Shown one piece after another: positions 30,101 through 45,100 of a stretch of DNA of 64,000 bases (its first letter is position 1; each line of letters starts with the position of its first letter). The position numbers and the translations under genes are program-made. The notes below the pieces were generated by a model. That model saw only the letters and a list, made by a program, of their open reading frames with translations. It was not told where the DNA came from and did no database searches. The DNA lies in assembly GCA_030248225.1 (NCBI GenBank), contig JASANE010005251.1, positions 16,649-80,648 of the forward strand, read 5' to 3'. The DNA comes from Trileptium ribeirensis (taxonomy: Eukaryota; Nematoda; Enoplea; Enoplida; Thoracostomopsidae).

Positions 30101-33100
30101 GTTAATAGTCAATACTGAACGGGGGGGGGCGACTAAATATATTGGGAAGAGCTTCTTACAAACCGGGGGAGACCAAGTATGGCGCAGGCTTCTTTTCACC
30201 CTCACCAGTGAGAAGCCAGCTATTACCAGAGGCCTGTCGAAACACTTGTATATTCGACGAACTTTGGTTTTAGAAGATCAGTTTGAATTTAGAGTTCTTG
30301 TTCTTTAAATAGTTATTTTAAAACGAATTTCCACGTTTTCGTGGAACTAAATTCCCGGTGAGTACAAAATTTTCGTGATGCAAAAATACCATTTTATATA
30401 ATGTAGATTGCTTTACATAAGATGTATGGTAGTGCAATTTGAAAAATGCAGTTCATTTTCTTTAAATTTATAGTGCATTCATGAGACTGATACGATTAAG
30501 AGCTAATTATTACTATTTTTCGCACTTTAAAAATGCATTTATGAACTCACGACGACTGTATTTGGTAGGTTGAAGAGTGCGCAACAAAACCGTGGTTAGT
30601 AAACAAACCATTTTGCTTTCCAGGTGCTCGCATACCTGCTGTCGTTTGTTATAAAGTTGCGTCGTGTCGCGCATTTATTTATCCGGAGTTGCTTCCGATG
30701 TCTGGTCCGAACTCTTTAAAATCTCGAGACACAAAAAAGAAGAAAAGGACAAAAATAAAAAGAAGCCTACAGAAGAAATGCGCACAAATGTATCGCTTTA
30801 GTGATGCTGAAAAACGGTATGATAAATAAATTATGTCAGTTATTTGTATTTACGGTTTTTCTCATATGTCGCAATATTGTACGTTTTTATCTCTGTCTCT
30901 AGCTCGACTAGGCTCTTCATGAACCATGTCAGGCTCGGCTCTTCATACACCATATCTGGCTCTTCTGATTGAAAGCCAGGCTCTGCTTGACTTTTAGGTT
31001 CCTAATAATAAAAGATTGTGATTCAAGAAAGAACATAGTTTACACATGAACTATATTCTATGACTTTTAAGAGCCGAACTGAGATTATCTCAGCAGTTAT
31101 TGCTGTTTGGTGACTATTGTATTATACATTATAAAGCTACATCAGATGGACTAAAATACGGTAATTTTCTCTATTTTGGCTAAAAAATCCATAAATATTT
31201 ATTTGGCGTCAAATACTCAAAATTTCCGCTTAAAGTATAATTACGATCCGTTACCAATTTAGACTGAATTGCACTTTTTTGATGTTTCTGACGGTTACTG
31301 TAGTTAATGGTCACCCAGTTCAACTGGGTGAACTCCAGAGGAACTGGGAGAATTGCCTGCAGGTATTTTCTGTTCCCCTCCCTGTTCCGAACTGGGGACC
31401 CCACCTCCAGGTCATCGCCAGGTATAATTTTGGTAGTATGGATACAAGTACAAAAGACCTTTTTATGACCTTAGCACTACGGACTACATGCATGAGGCCC
31501 GGTTCTCACGGACAGAATTTAGGTTCTGGCTCGACTCCGATCTTCATAAACCATGTCCGCCTCGGCTCTAGGCTAAATTCTCACCTCTACTCTGCTGCTC
31601 TTGAAGCCATATTTTGTTTTGGTAACCGTTTTCTCTTAGTAAAGAGAATTTTCATTGTGGTCTTTGTTTTAGTGAGTTTGCCATGGAAAATGTCAAATTT
31701 TCATAAAATTTATGCGAAGCTGATAGGTACAAAAAATAAGGATTATAGGCTTAAGAACTGGGCTCTCCATTCGCTGAAAATTTTGCCAGGGGTCATGAAC
31801 CAGGGCCCCCTCTGGTTCCGAACCGAGGGACGCTCGATTTTGCCAGGGGGTATTTTGTCAAGAAAAAGGTAAAAATCGTCTTAGAAACACTACCAAAACG
31901 CTGTTGATAGTGAGAAAAAGCGATTTTGAAGCAATTTTTGACAAAATTTACGAAATTTTTGGCATCAGAACGGAATTTTAGTGCAAATTTTGATTATATT
32001 TTTTTGTATTTTGGACCAGTCGGAAACAAAAAAATTTCTAAGAGGCAACGAACCGGGCGGAGCCCAAAATTCTGCCAGGGGGCATGAACCGGGAGCACTT
32101 GGTCTGAACCAGGGGGACAGAAAAATGCCAGGCCCGCTAACATCCAATTTGGAGAGCCAAGAAGAAAGCTTTTGTTGAAACGGAGCAATCGGGGTTTCTA
32201 CCGATTGTCAGGTGGACGGATTTTGACAAAATTTTGCGCCACGGCAAAAGTGATGATGATGTGTTGTGCCCACTAGTGGAACACTAAGAGTGTGGACCCA
32301 AGCTTTTCAATCAAAATGACAAATCATGGTCTTTAGTCATATCTGGCCATATCGATACGAGTGTTTCCCAGTCCATATCTCGTGGCTTAGACTTCGCATC
32401 GAAAAATGAAGACCACCATCCAGAATCAGCTCATCTACAACTTTTTTGTGGACCACTCCTTGGGTTACTGTGAGCCTGAATATGGTTCATCGACCCTTTG
32501 CCAGAAATTTTCGACGTGTGTGTTTTAACCTTACAACGAATTCTATGAGATTACCGAGCACGCTGAATACAATGGCTTTGTTATTTAGAATTCTGCTTGG
32601 CTTGAGCGTTTAGATGGTTTAAAGTCTAATGAACCCGATTTTTAGGATGTAATTTGCTTCATTTACCTGGTTTACATTGCTTCCTGGGCATCTAGAATAG
32701 CCTATTATATGGTTTTTCGATAGGCTGAACGTTATTTGCTACTTTAGCCCACTTGAGTACTAGTCTAAGACCTACCAATTCCATAGTGAGACACTAGTCG
32801 GTTAACGTTTAAACTGTGGTTCCTAACTGCAAGTGTTCACCCAATTATTTATTTAGTTTATAATACACCATACATACGCAGTAGGACATAATATATACAA
32901 TATACACAGAAAAAGTTACGTTTACTCCACAATACGATACAGTACTCCAAATTATACACACAATATACCATCCCCGATTGTTAATATTATTCAATCACTT
33001 GATTACACCGTTCGCGTGAAGTGAGGCCCCAAGCTCACTGTGCATCCTTTAAATAAACTTTTATAGACCTAATTTTAAGAACACAAATATACCTGGTTCT

Positions 33101-36100
33101 CAGGTGACCTTAAAGCGTTAAATTTTATTATGATTGCTGCCAATGTACCTACTGATTCTTGGACTTTGAAATTCGCTTTCTAACATAAATTTTAATGTTT
33201 GTGTTATAGAACACCGTTTTCTAACTCGGAAACCCATATACATAACGAATTTTAAGAATTTTTGAGAAAAACCAGCAGAAATACCCTTACATATCCGCTA
33301 ATGTAAGCGTAACAGTTAAAGCACCCAATGTCTACACTCAAATCCGATTTGTTTACACACTGTAGCCGTAACACGAAAATTTATTTTAAACTCTCCGTAA
33401 ACCTAACTTTCATTAAAATTTACAATTTTTATTCTAAAATGATTTCAAAGTTTGCTCGAGGTGATGTCCACTATAATCTTTGGCCTATCGATCAAAGTGC
33501 ACCAAACTTGGCATGGAGTACCTCTAACGTGCCTGCCTAGTGGAGTTTGACATAAAAACTATTTTGGCACAGTCGTCCCCCATGCCAGTTACGGCCACAA
33601 TTATACAAATTATATTTTCTAGCTTATAGTGCTAGTGCATTTGAAATTTTACAGCAAGCTGAACGTGATGCCTTATACACATAAACATATCACACGTCAA
33701 TGTCACAAAACATTATGTGCCGTAATCATGCAAAACGGTGCAGTAAATCATTATACATAAAACTATTCACTTAGAACACGCTCATGTAAACAATTTCACT
33801 TTATATACCACATACACTAATATACAGATACACAGCAGCTTGTAGAAAACACACATATGTAAATAACAAGGATGCCGTAAACCTCTAGATTTTCCCACAA
33901 GACTTTTCCCACGGTATATAGGTATAAAATAAGCATAAGATAATAAGGTCAGATGAGTAGGAATAAACAAATGAACACTGGTTCACTACGTCACACTTGG
34001 GCATTTAGTGCACTAAATTTAATATTTATCAAATTTTATCAAACAGTCTTGTAGAAAAGAATGATAGCCCATAATATCATTTGGTGCCAAATATATTGCC
34101 CTCAAATTGTGTACTGCTTTAGCGACGTCCAAACTATGGGTTTGACGTCGGCGGTCGAAGCGCATTTTCATTAGTTACTAGGGCGGTTTAATCATATAGC
34201 TGTATATTACTTAGTTCTATGTTGGTTTTGTTTTTGGCACGTTTGTTTTTCTCAAACAAGACTTAGTCTAGTTTTACAGTAGTTGGGATTTCGCCAATCG
34301 GGGCGCTTATGTATCGAGAGTCTAGCTCGAATATTTCCTACCCTTCAGTCGTTTTCAAAAGTACTGGGGTCGACGAACTCGATTTATAGACTAAGCATTA
34401 TAAGCCTATCAGGAGCTCTTAATGTTTTAGGGTGGTACCTGCATCAAGCATAACATCTGTTACTACATGTAATCAGAACGTAAAGTAACGTAGTAGAGAT
34501 TGTGTGTTGCAAAGCAACACACGTGGGTGAAAGCTTTTAAATTCCGTGTGTGTGTGATCGCCCATAACCCTGGAATGACTTAGCTGATTTTCATGAGCTT
34601 GGGCTCATTTGACCGTCATAGTCCTTATACCGTGTACATCTCCGAGCGTTTTTTGATTTGGGGTCTGGTTTCGGGGTCAGGGGTCAAAATGAGGGTTTTC
34701 TCCCATTTTAGTACCCTTCACGGAAGCAATGTTATTTTTATCTTAACTTTCGAATTTTTCTCTGGTTGGTTTTGTATCATAGTAAAATGATAAACACCGA
34801 TGCCTCTTTTTTGTTTTTCGGTTAAGGCTACGGTTGTGGAGTTATGGGGTTTGAGGTATGGCACCCTCGTTGTTCCTCGTCCCAAAATTAGAAAATTTGT
34901 TATGGCGATCTGGAGGGCTGAAAAGTTTTACTTGGGGTTTTTTGGCATGGGAAACTCATTACCAGTGTTGATTTTGCTCTGCGACACATGGTTCCATGGG
35001 AACGGGTGTGTGGCGCCCCCAACGGTTCATCGACCCGAAATTCCAAATTTTATTGTGACCTCCTGGAAGGCTGATATCTTACACTTGAGGGGGGATTGCC
35101 GGTGTTAATTTTGTTCCAACTTGTACGGTATTGTGTGATATCTACATATAGCATATCGAAGTCTACTATGGAGAGCTGATTGGCTGTGCACGCAAAAGGC
35201 GTAGGTGTACCTATGCTTCACTACGTTTTTAAATCTCGATAGAGTTGCTAGTGCTAAGCTATAAATTAAATCACGCTGGTTCGGTTTCACACTCGCTTGT
35301 AACAAGCAATTTGACGGTCTGGACAATTGAGTTGACAGCGGAGGCACGGAAATAAATGTATTCACTCCAATGTATTTTCTTTCAATGTTTGCACTTGCAA
35401 TTTATTTTCTTAAAACTTTTTTATAACTCAAACATAATATTAACTTATATAAAATGTGAAGCGCCGAATGTTTTCTGCGACCTAGAAAAGCTGTATACAC
35501 GCACCGCATAGCTTATACAAATCACAATAGTCATTAGAGATGATCGGGTATCAAGTTCGATAACTCCTATCGATATTGCAGTGTATAGCCACGACACTGA
35601 TATAAAATTATTGCTGTTACCTATCATCCAATATTGCTTGCCTAACTGTTGGTTTACGCTTTGTAACATTTCTAACTCATACGTCTCCAAATTATTATGT
35701 GGTTTTCTTTTGCAGGTTATTGGTTCTGGGATATGCTCAGTTTTGTCACTTGGATGGATCCTTATGTAGCGCCATGATCCAGCAACATTTGCTTCCGCGA
35801 TTACCGCTGCGTACCATTAGAAATGCAGTTTATTATTTTGTTGAACGGGGCAAGCTTTCTGAGATGAAAGTTAGTTTCAAAAAATTTTGCTTGGAATAAC
35901 ACTTTAGCATGGCCGCGTTATCTTTAGCAGGTGTTTTTTTATAGTTTTTCACCTTCATTTTTTGTAGTGGCTGCCGAAAAATTAAAATAGGGAATATGGA
36001 GAATTTTCTAACAAAATGCTGGTTGAACGAAGTATTTGAGATTGATAAGCTGTCAGTGCGCCACAATTGACATGGCGACGCATTACGCAATGCTATTATA

Positions 36101-39100
36101 GGAATCGTCTATGGCTCAATCATTTTCGATCTTTCACGGTATGTATTTTCAAACCGATAGCAGCACTTGTGCGGGGCTGGTATGAAATGCAGCGATCGCT
36201 TTACAATCACTGTGATGTAGAGTTTTGTGTTAAACTGGAAATTTGTTTTGTAGTGTGCTAAGTTCTGCAATCTGGCCGCAAAAATCTGTTAAACTTACTA
36301 TTACATTACTGTAACCATCAAAGAAACGCTGTAAATATTCGTCACATTCATTATTTGAGCTCTCCACATTGGGGTGTGGGCCCCTGCAAAAACGGTGTGC
36401 ACCAGGTTCGTGCCCTTCGGGCAAAATTTTGAGCTACCCCTGGTTCATCGCCTATTGGCAAAATGTTTTAGTTTCCACAGTTTTCAAAAACACCCCAAAT
36501 GACATAAAATTTGTAGCATAATTCCGTACTAAAATATCGTAAATTATGTATCGTATCATATTTTGTGGCTATTGTATTAATGACCGTCGTAGAGAGCTCA
36601 GAGAAGCATTCAAAAGGTTTTTTCTATATCGTTTCATCGAAGAGCTGAAGTTAGACATACTCAATTATTTATAACTAAGTCTCTTTTTGGGCTTTGAGCT
36701 GGGTATTTGTTATTACATTTGACGCTTTTTGATGTTCCGGATAATGATAATGTTTTATGCATTTAGATACATGGCACAATATGTTTGGCTAATTGCTGCG
36801 TGACTGCGCTATGAAATATTTTAGTGTAATGTGTCTTGCACTATAAAATTTTTACTATTCAAACGTTGTCTAAAAGTGCCTGACAGTCGTCACTCATGAA
36901 CTCTTGGCATCGGTACAGTGATGATGTAAATTCAACCAAGATTTCAGATTTTTTATAGCTTTGATTTTTAGCGTGTTCGTGTTGATGGTCAAATTCCTAA
37001 ATATCCCGTGCGTGTCCAGCGCGTGGAACAAAACGAAGTGTCATTGCCTTCCGAGTGGCATAACAAAGAATTTAGAGTGCCGTGGTTGGATGTACGTAAC
37101 GAATTAATACTTTATAGAATAATTGTAATATTTTGCTTGTGTTTTATGTGGTAGTTGTTTCCTGTTATTCAAAATAGGTACGTATTTGTATAGCATTAGC
37201 GAATTGACATGCTTCTTAAGGCGAATTTGTTTACCGATGTCTTTTAAATCACAATTTCCATCATCTAGTTGTAGTTATGGTTTTCTGTGACTGCGTCTTC
37301 TTCCTGTCGTTCTGTGTCTTACACTTGACAAGCAGATACCTGTATAATCTGGCCTCCTCACGTAGTAATGTATTTTGACATCTATCGGGTCGCAGTAAGT
37401 TCATCAACATGAGTATTTTGGTTTCCCACAATTTCATGCTTCCAAGGTATTGTTCTACACTGTTGCAAAATTCGCTAAGTTTTCTTTACTGTGTTAAGAA
37501 ATGATATTTTTATTGTATGGCTAGATCTTAATATATTTCCTGATGCTAAACGCAATAATCATCACACTTTTGAAGTAGGAGCTCGCAGGACATTCTTCAC
37601 AGTTATAATTTAAGTAGTTTGCAGAAGCCAGATAACGTGACAATACATAGAAGTTGTGATATGTTTCGAAACGGATATTAACTGAATCTGAACAAATAAA
37701 TACATGTGATGTAGAAAAATCGCCGAAATATAGTGGTAGGATGTCCTTGCTACAATAATTCTGGATGCTATTTGATTAAATGTAATTAATATTTTGTTGT
37801 TATTTTGACTAATAATATTAAAATTAGGAGTTATGTGTTTGTGCCACAAAATAACGTAGTACTTGTGTACATGATAGTACTTTGTTAACTTTTATATGCA
37901 TACAGCACAAAAGTATAACATAAACGTTAAGGTGTAAAAGTCTGTATCACTGTGGCACGTAAGCCATGCGTTATAAATAATCATTTTTGCGCCCTCAAAA
38001 TAAATTTGTGAGTGTTTTCAGAATCAGTTCGTCTTCATGCTTTTCATGTTATTTTTATTATAGTGCTTACATGCCAACTGCTTCGAAACAAAGCACACAA
38101 AGTGTCTATTGAGTCGATCTAGAGTTCGCTGTTGTTCCAGACATTCTCCAACGTCTTCACAGCGATATAACAGTCCCATCATCAAAAATAAGACACGTTT
38201 CTTATCAAAAGAGCGCGCCGTTTCAATGTTGTTCGGTATCAGGCCTGGTGTCACTGATAGATCTCCTCTGGAAAACCCCAAACGCAATAGCACCAAACTT
38301 TCATACGATTCTAAGATGTTGACTGATGGTATTACTATTGATAATGTTCACAATACACAGACAGTCTCACCCACTTATCAGTATATTCACTACAGTGTTC
38401 CCGGTAATAAACCTGCGGGTAAATCCGATCTTCCAGGGACGAATGTGTTTCAAATGCCCGTACAAATCCGTCATTTGGATAAATCATTTTGTTCTAATGG
38501 TCACGGAACGTTGGTGCTATCCTTGACGACAGATGGCTGCAATATTGTTACGACACTTATACACGAATGGCCTTGTGCTCGTGACAGTACACCTCCGTCG
38601 CTTAACACATCAAGTAGTAATTTTACTCAAGTTTCATATTCGAAAAAGTGTCCTGTCTGTTCCAAGATTAACGATTTTATTGCCTGTAATAAAATCGCTT
38701 GTAGTAAAAAGAACTCAGAATTAATTGATAAAGGCAAAATTAAAAACGAGATCGATAAAGTAATTAATGTCAAGCTGAATATAGATAGCGACAGTGACTG
38801 GAGCGCTGATGAAAACGACTATGATTTATTTGAACGGCTAAGCGGTCGAAAAACGTTAGTTGTTGATTGCGGTGAGCTGGCTTTTTGCTGGACAAGTGAC
38901 GAAGATGATCATGATGACTTACCGTCTATAACTAATAATGATAGCGATAGTTCCGACCACCGATTGCGTTTCAGTAGTGACGATATCGTCGGAGAAGACA
39001 GCGTAGAACCAAAGGGTTTGCGCAAGACAAATACTGTTTTCAATATTCATACGGAAAGTAAATTTTCTAGTTGGAGAGAGCGCCATGGTTGTCCAATGCG

Positions 39101-42100
39101 CCGCTGCGTTTCCGGCAAACGGTTAGCAATCTCTGTGCAATCTTATAATGAGGACGATGCTCACGACGATAGTGACAATGGTTTTACCGGGAACAATGAT
39201 AATGACGGCAGTGCTAACGAAACAGATGACGATGATAGTGAGGACGACGATGGTAATGAAGACGGCGATAAAAATGGTGGTCACGATGAAACCGACAACG
39301 ATAACAACGGTGACGATTACGGCAATAGTGATGGAGACAACGGTGATTATGATGAACAAGGTGGATCCGGTGATGGCGGTGAAGATGGCTCTGATTGTAG
39401 TGACGACGAGAATGACAACGATAATAAATACAAAGATCTTGGCGATCCTGGCGACGATGAAGATGGCGATGATGATGTAGACGAGGTGGAGAAAAGAGAA
39501 GAGCCCAAGAAGCGTTATGTCAAAAACGGTGAAGGTTTTAATGTACACTTGTATTGCTTTGCAAATTTAGGTTAGATTTAAGTATTGCAAATTGAAAGGC
39601 AAGGAACACCTGCCAAGGTACAAACGAAAAATGTTTACAGCCTTTATTTAAACTCCTTTAAAATGTTAAGGTTTGTATGTCATAGCTGAAATTCGTACAT
39701 GTTGCGTGGTGTCTGAACAGTATAACAATTGAAATGCAGCCAACGTTTCCGCTCTGGGCGCTGGGGGTGGGGGATTCTTGAAAATATCTTTTTGTCTGTC
39801 GGTTTCATTCATAACTAATGTTCGGGTTGATGGATTTCTGCAAATTTTTTGTTGATAGCAAAAGTGGCTACGATGTGAACTTTAGAATTGAACGCTTAAA
39901 GCTTCTAACCCATTTTCGCATCGCAAAATCCTGGTTCTACAGGTTCATTTTCCCAGTGTGTCGCAGACCATTCTGGCGATACAGGCTTCGCATCCAAAAT
40001 AGAACCAACCACCTATGCGGAGTCGTCTCTTCGAGTTCTAGCTTTGCTACAATTTGTGGGGAAATTCCAGAGCCGTTGTGGTCCCGAATAGGGTTCGTCG
40101 ATTCCTTGCCAAAAATAGGTTCGTCAAATTTTGGCATGATATTGCGTGTACGAGCGGAGGCAGTTAAATTTATACATCGTGCTGGATACGATTGTTTTGT
40201 AATTTAGAGTCCATGGCTATATTATACGTTTTCATTGGTTTTACGGTCAACGAACCCAATTTCCAGTCTTAATACGATGGTTTGGCTATCTATGGGCTAG
40301 CGCCGTATTTTACATCTTTTCAGTGTTTTTCAAATGGTTTAGGGTCAGCGAACTCGATTTGCAAAATATAGCCTGTCTGGAGTTGTTTGGTTATATTGCA
40401 TTTGCAGTATTTAAAAAGGTCTGAATTATGTATTTTTGTACGTTTAATGCAATAGTGTTGTCATGACGAAACCAAAATGACTGTACCACTCCCTTCTAAT
40501 GTTAGGTGTCTAATGTGGACTCTCAGCTAACCCGATTTTCGAATGGAATTTGGTTTGTAGTGACTTATTTTAATTTTGTGGTATTTGCTGTTCATTTAAT
40601 AAGTTGTATGTTTTCTGGCACACAGAATGCTAATGGTAGTGTTCATTAACACTTAACAGGCCAACATTATATGGCTTCAGGGATACTTGAGGTTTCAGGG
40701 TTGTATATTTAACACAAATCTGTTACATGTGATTAAACATGCCAAACATACATGAGCCACGCTCCGTTCGCTCTGTTGCATCTTTGCTTGCAAGTTAATA
40801 GTATGTTGCGGTAGAATTAAGAGTCTAGCTGAAAATTGGTACACATTCTTGTAATTGTACACAAGTAATTTCAAATTAGCTTTTTATGTATTATGGATTT
40901 GCTTGATTAATCCAAGCTTTAATTCGCCCGAGGCTGTAGTATGATGTTTGTTCTTGGGGTCTACTTTATATCGTGTGATATTACGATGTTAAAACAGCAG
41001 AGCAGCATAACCAAAGTGCTGGAACTGCTTAAGTATTATTTGATCATAGATTTTCTGGATATTTTAGGCGTCATAATTCTTTTTAGAATGATAAGGAATC
41101 TTTTCGGTATTTCAACTCTTGTCAAAGGGGCACATTTTCATTTCAAACGTAGGATAATAATTGGTTGCAATAATAATTGCAAGTTACCAGAAAATAATTA
41201 TGCTACACGGTAGAGTTGCAGCCGGGTCCGGGTATTCCGGGTATTTTTCGAAGAAAAATCCGGGTCCGGGTCCGGGTATTTACCTCCAACAAATTCCGGG
41301 TCCGGGTATTTACCTCCAACAAATTCCGGGTCCGGGTATTCTTCCAAAGAAAATTCCGGGTCCGGGTCCGGGAATTGTAAAAATACCCGGACCAAAGTTC
41401 AACAGCGTTGCTGTTGCCATATATACGCATTGAGCAAGGGCGTTGGATCATGTAAAGCGTTGAAATGAAACAGCATTCGTTTCTTGATATTGCGTTTATA
41501 CCTGATCGCGTTCGTTAGCGTGTAGCAATAATTGCGTTCTTTTGTGCAAAAAGCTAAGGTCAAAAATAAGGTGGTTAGGGCTGGCAATCGACTCCGAATG
41601 TTTTGTACCTAAGTACTATATATACGACGTATAGCACGAGAGTAACAACGCATGGTTTAGAAACCGAGACTGAAAAACCTTGTGACAGTTCGTACGTTGT
41701 TAACGCCTTGCAAAGATATGTAAACAAGCGAGTATATTTCTATTTTAGAAGCGAGCCTAGGAATTTCAGTATTCTCGCCTCTAGTAGGTGCGCATCTTCT
41801 CCATTGTTTCGACATTATGGCCCTGGCTATTTTACCCCCTTACAATTTTTATTCTCTCGTCAACTTCTGGGTATTCCGGGTATTTTTGTTTCAAAATTCC
41901 GGGTCCGGGTATTTGCCTCCAACAAATTCCGGGTCCGGGTATTTCTTTCCAAAAATTCCGGGTCCCGGTATTTCTTTCCAAAAATTCCGGGTCCGGGTAT
42001 TTCTTTCCAAAAATTCCGGGTCCGGGTATTTCTTTCCAAAAATTCCGGGTCCGGGTATTAATTTTTAACTTTTGCAACTCTACTACACGGACAACTTAAA

Positions 42101-45100
42101 CTCGTGGCCAGAATGATGTAAATGTAGCTTACTTTATTGTAAACACGTTTTGTCTATCCTTAACTTTTTTCTGGATTTTAAACAGTACTCAGCATTCCTA
42201 AAACACCATTATGCGGTACTTCAGTGCGGTAAATATAGGTTTCCGTGTGGATGGGTACGTCACACTGTACAGAAAGCCTTTCAGCTTACACCATAGAGCA
42301 ATTACTGTATTTTTAGTTTTATAATTTCTAATCATTATAGCCCAGAGGTTCAAACGGTAGAACGTCGAACTATCTATTTTACGGCAATGCGTTCAAAGCT
42401 GGGCTAGGGTGACCCATCCTTCATCTCTCCGGGATCGGTAGATTTAGTAAATTGCGTGCGAAGCAATGCGTGATAGGAACCGGAACTGTAATTTTTAGTT
42501 GGAACTAAAATTGAAACCGAAACCTGGTTTTATCCGTGAGGTAAAATAAAACGTAGTATTAATGAGTCTTTTGTCTATCAAACGACGTACACATAGTGTT
42601 ATTTAGCCAGTAAAATACGTTGGTTTTATTGTCTAACTGTACATTGTATAGTGGTTACTCTCCTGCTGCATAACGCTAGAATAATGCTCAAATTTCAGTA
42701 CCAGAATTGCGAAATTTTGGCTTTTTGAACGAGTTACACGTTTAGGGCTATATTTGGTGCATATATTTGTATATAGCTGGATTAAATAAATTCATTGTAC
42801 TTGCTTTGAAATTTAGCAATTTGGCAGGTACTGGGTTTGTAAGTTTAAAATATAGACTTGTTTTTCCGCGTTTGTGCTGATAAACCACTAATACAGGATC
42901 GCAGCACGCGGGGCGCCCCCTCATTTTTCTAGATAGAGAGGCGGCCTGCCCAATTTTCCGGAAGCGTTAACGTTTGAGTCGCGTATTGCGCCCCTGCACT
43001 TATTTAGGATAACTTTTTTCTCTTGTTCTGTTTAGCATGGTTGGATTTTGTTTATCTGTGTCTTTGACTTGTGCTCAGAAAGCTTAATGTAGGACCTCAA
43101 ATTAGTTGAAGAACCAGATTAACCACGCTCGAAAGTTTTCCTCACCAGGGAATTAGTACTGTTAGACTATCTGTAGCAAAGTAAAATTCAAATTCACGTA
43201 ATTCCTTTATAGTGGGCTCTCACTAGTATACGAGAATCTACTGATTAGACTGTTAGCTAATTTTGAGTAGGAAATAGAAAACTGTTATTACAAATGTCGA
43301 CACGCAGATATCTAAATAACGTGGAACCGGGACATCGATTCCAGCACAAATTTGCCGGAACGGGAACCAGTAAATAGAAACACAATTTTGTCCGAACTGG
43401 AAACGAGTTTCCGATTACTCCCTGGTGCGAACGTGATCAATTGCAAAGATGCCACTTGTGGCTCCTGTTGCTATTCTGGATCTCGTACGGGACGAAAAGT
43501 TGAAAAAACGGAGATCAGTGCTGCCTCGTGGTTTATAGGTGCCTTTTGTTTTTAATAATACTTCAAACTTTCAGGCCAGTTTATCACCTCAAGCCGGTAC
43601 ACTTCAAACGATGATGGTGGTAACGAAAATCATTCAAGAAACGGAGACAAAATTGTACCTGGTCTTGCTGTTCCACCAACTGGTCCAGGGCCTCCTGCTT
43701 GTTGCAGTGCTACTGACAGTTCAGAGTCTTGTACTACCGATATTATTCAATCCAGGGCAACGAAAGCTAGACGGAAACGAACAAAACGTCAAATAAAAGA
43801 CGATATTGAGTGGGCGCTATGCGGCCATATCTCGGAAGATGAGGTTAGCTAACATTTACGGCCCGCTCCAAGTCGTATGTTATTATTAAGGTCTTGTAGA
43901 CCCTAGGCCCTAACAAACATTAATTAAAAATGAGAATACAAAGTAAACTTTACAACGGAAGTAACCATCGACACCTGCTTCTCCGCAAAGGTCGACGGCG
44001 TTGCGGCACATAGAGCCATAGATTTATAGTCCATTCGCTCCACTTCTCCGGAAATATGTTCAACAACAACTGTATAAACCTTGTTGCCAAATTTTTGTAC
44101 TCCAAATGTTTTATACAAGTTTTTTGCCTGTGCAGCAGATCCATTCTGGATCGTTACGCCGTAGATTAATTCTAGCCATAGCCAACTGGGTAACATTATC
44201 GAACTTTAAGGTTAAGGCCGCTAAGGAAATTGAGCGAAATTACTGTTTCTAAGCCAAATTCGAGATGCCATCACCATGGGTGAGCATGTGTGTACTTTTA
44301 ACCTTGATAAATTTAGAATTATTTGTCATGAATAATTGTGCATTTACTGTTGTATAGTCTGGCTATGACTGTATATATGTTACCGTGTATCCCACATGCA
44401 TACTTTTATGTTTGTTCATGTAGCAAAGCTGGTCCTAATAAGTTTCAACAATAACCTGTACGATGTGTAATGTAACACTCAGGACCTAGGACTCAGCACA
44501 CCACACAAGCTAAGTATGAACCTCCAAGAAATATCAAGGACACAGGACTCTCTGGGCAAAATCAGTCACGGCTAAGTTAACTAATTCAATCTTAAACACG
44601 GAAAGCTAGGACACACACTCACTAAAACTTCCCTTATTATTGCCCCAAGGTTATTACTATGGTCGAAAATAAAACAACAATTGAAACGGTGAGAGCGACC
44701 GTGAGGTCTAATAGTACTGCAGGGCAACCACAATTAAAATTTTCACAAATCAAGGAAGGTGATTAGCGTCCTCCCAACAAAATCTACCTTGTAATATAGG
44801 AAGGGAATGATCGTCCTTCCTCACACAACAGTTAATGCTAATTATGTAAAATAATCGAAGAGCTACATATCAGCTGCGGTTTCTTCGGAGATTAACTCGC
44901 CGAGTAAACCGTGCAACTGGCTTATATACACAGGAATCCTAGACTACATCAATTCTAGGAAAATGTTTGTCTCAAAAACAAACTGAAAAGCCACTATACT
45001 CAGCGGTTCGGGTTTTGTTAACCTATTACCAATATTTAAATGAAACCTAGAAATTCAAGCAGAAACTTTCTAATTCTTAAAAAATGCCAGCCACCTATAA

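Noticed and set aside
31279..31872. 197-codon open frame on the plus strand
   Set aside because: It runs through repeat phrases and into MITE family D, has no splice context fitting the gene and resembles no protein.
39123..39548. Open frames on the minus strand and in the other plus frame across the acidic tract
   Set aside because: They exist only because the GAT/GAC/GGT-rich coding strand rarely gives stops in other frames. The acidic frame continues for 502 codons with proper splice sites.
39571..39575. TAG at 39573-39575 as the true end of the gene
   Set aside because: Possible, but a donor sits right at TTTAG|GTTAGA, and the phase fits downstream coding exons. I keep it as the main alternative.
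41161..42099. Several PGPGI- and FRVRV-type repeat proteins
   Set aside because: They are translations of the 30-bp minisatellite ends of the hAT-type MITE, open in many frames on both strands.
43539..43796. 85-codon hydrophobic frame (possible membrane segment)
   Set aside because: It is an off-frame shadow of exon 43575-43843, whose correct frame gives a basic, Ser/Pro-rich nuclear-type sequence.
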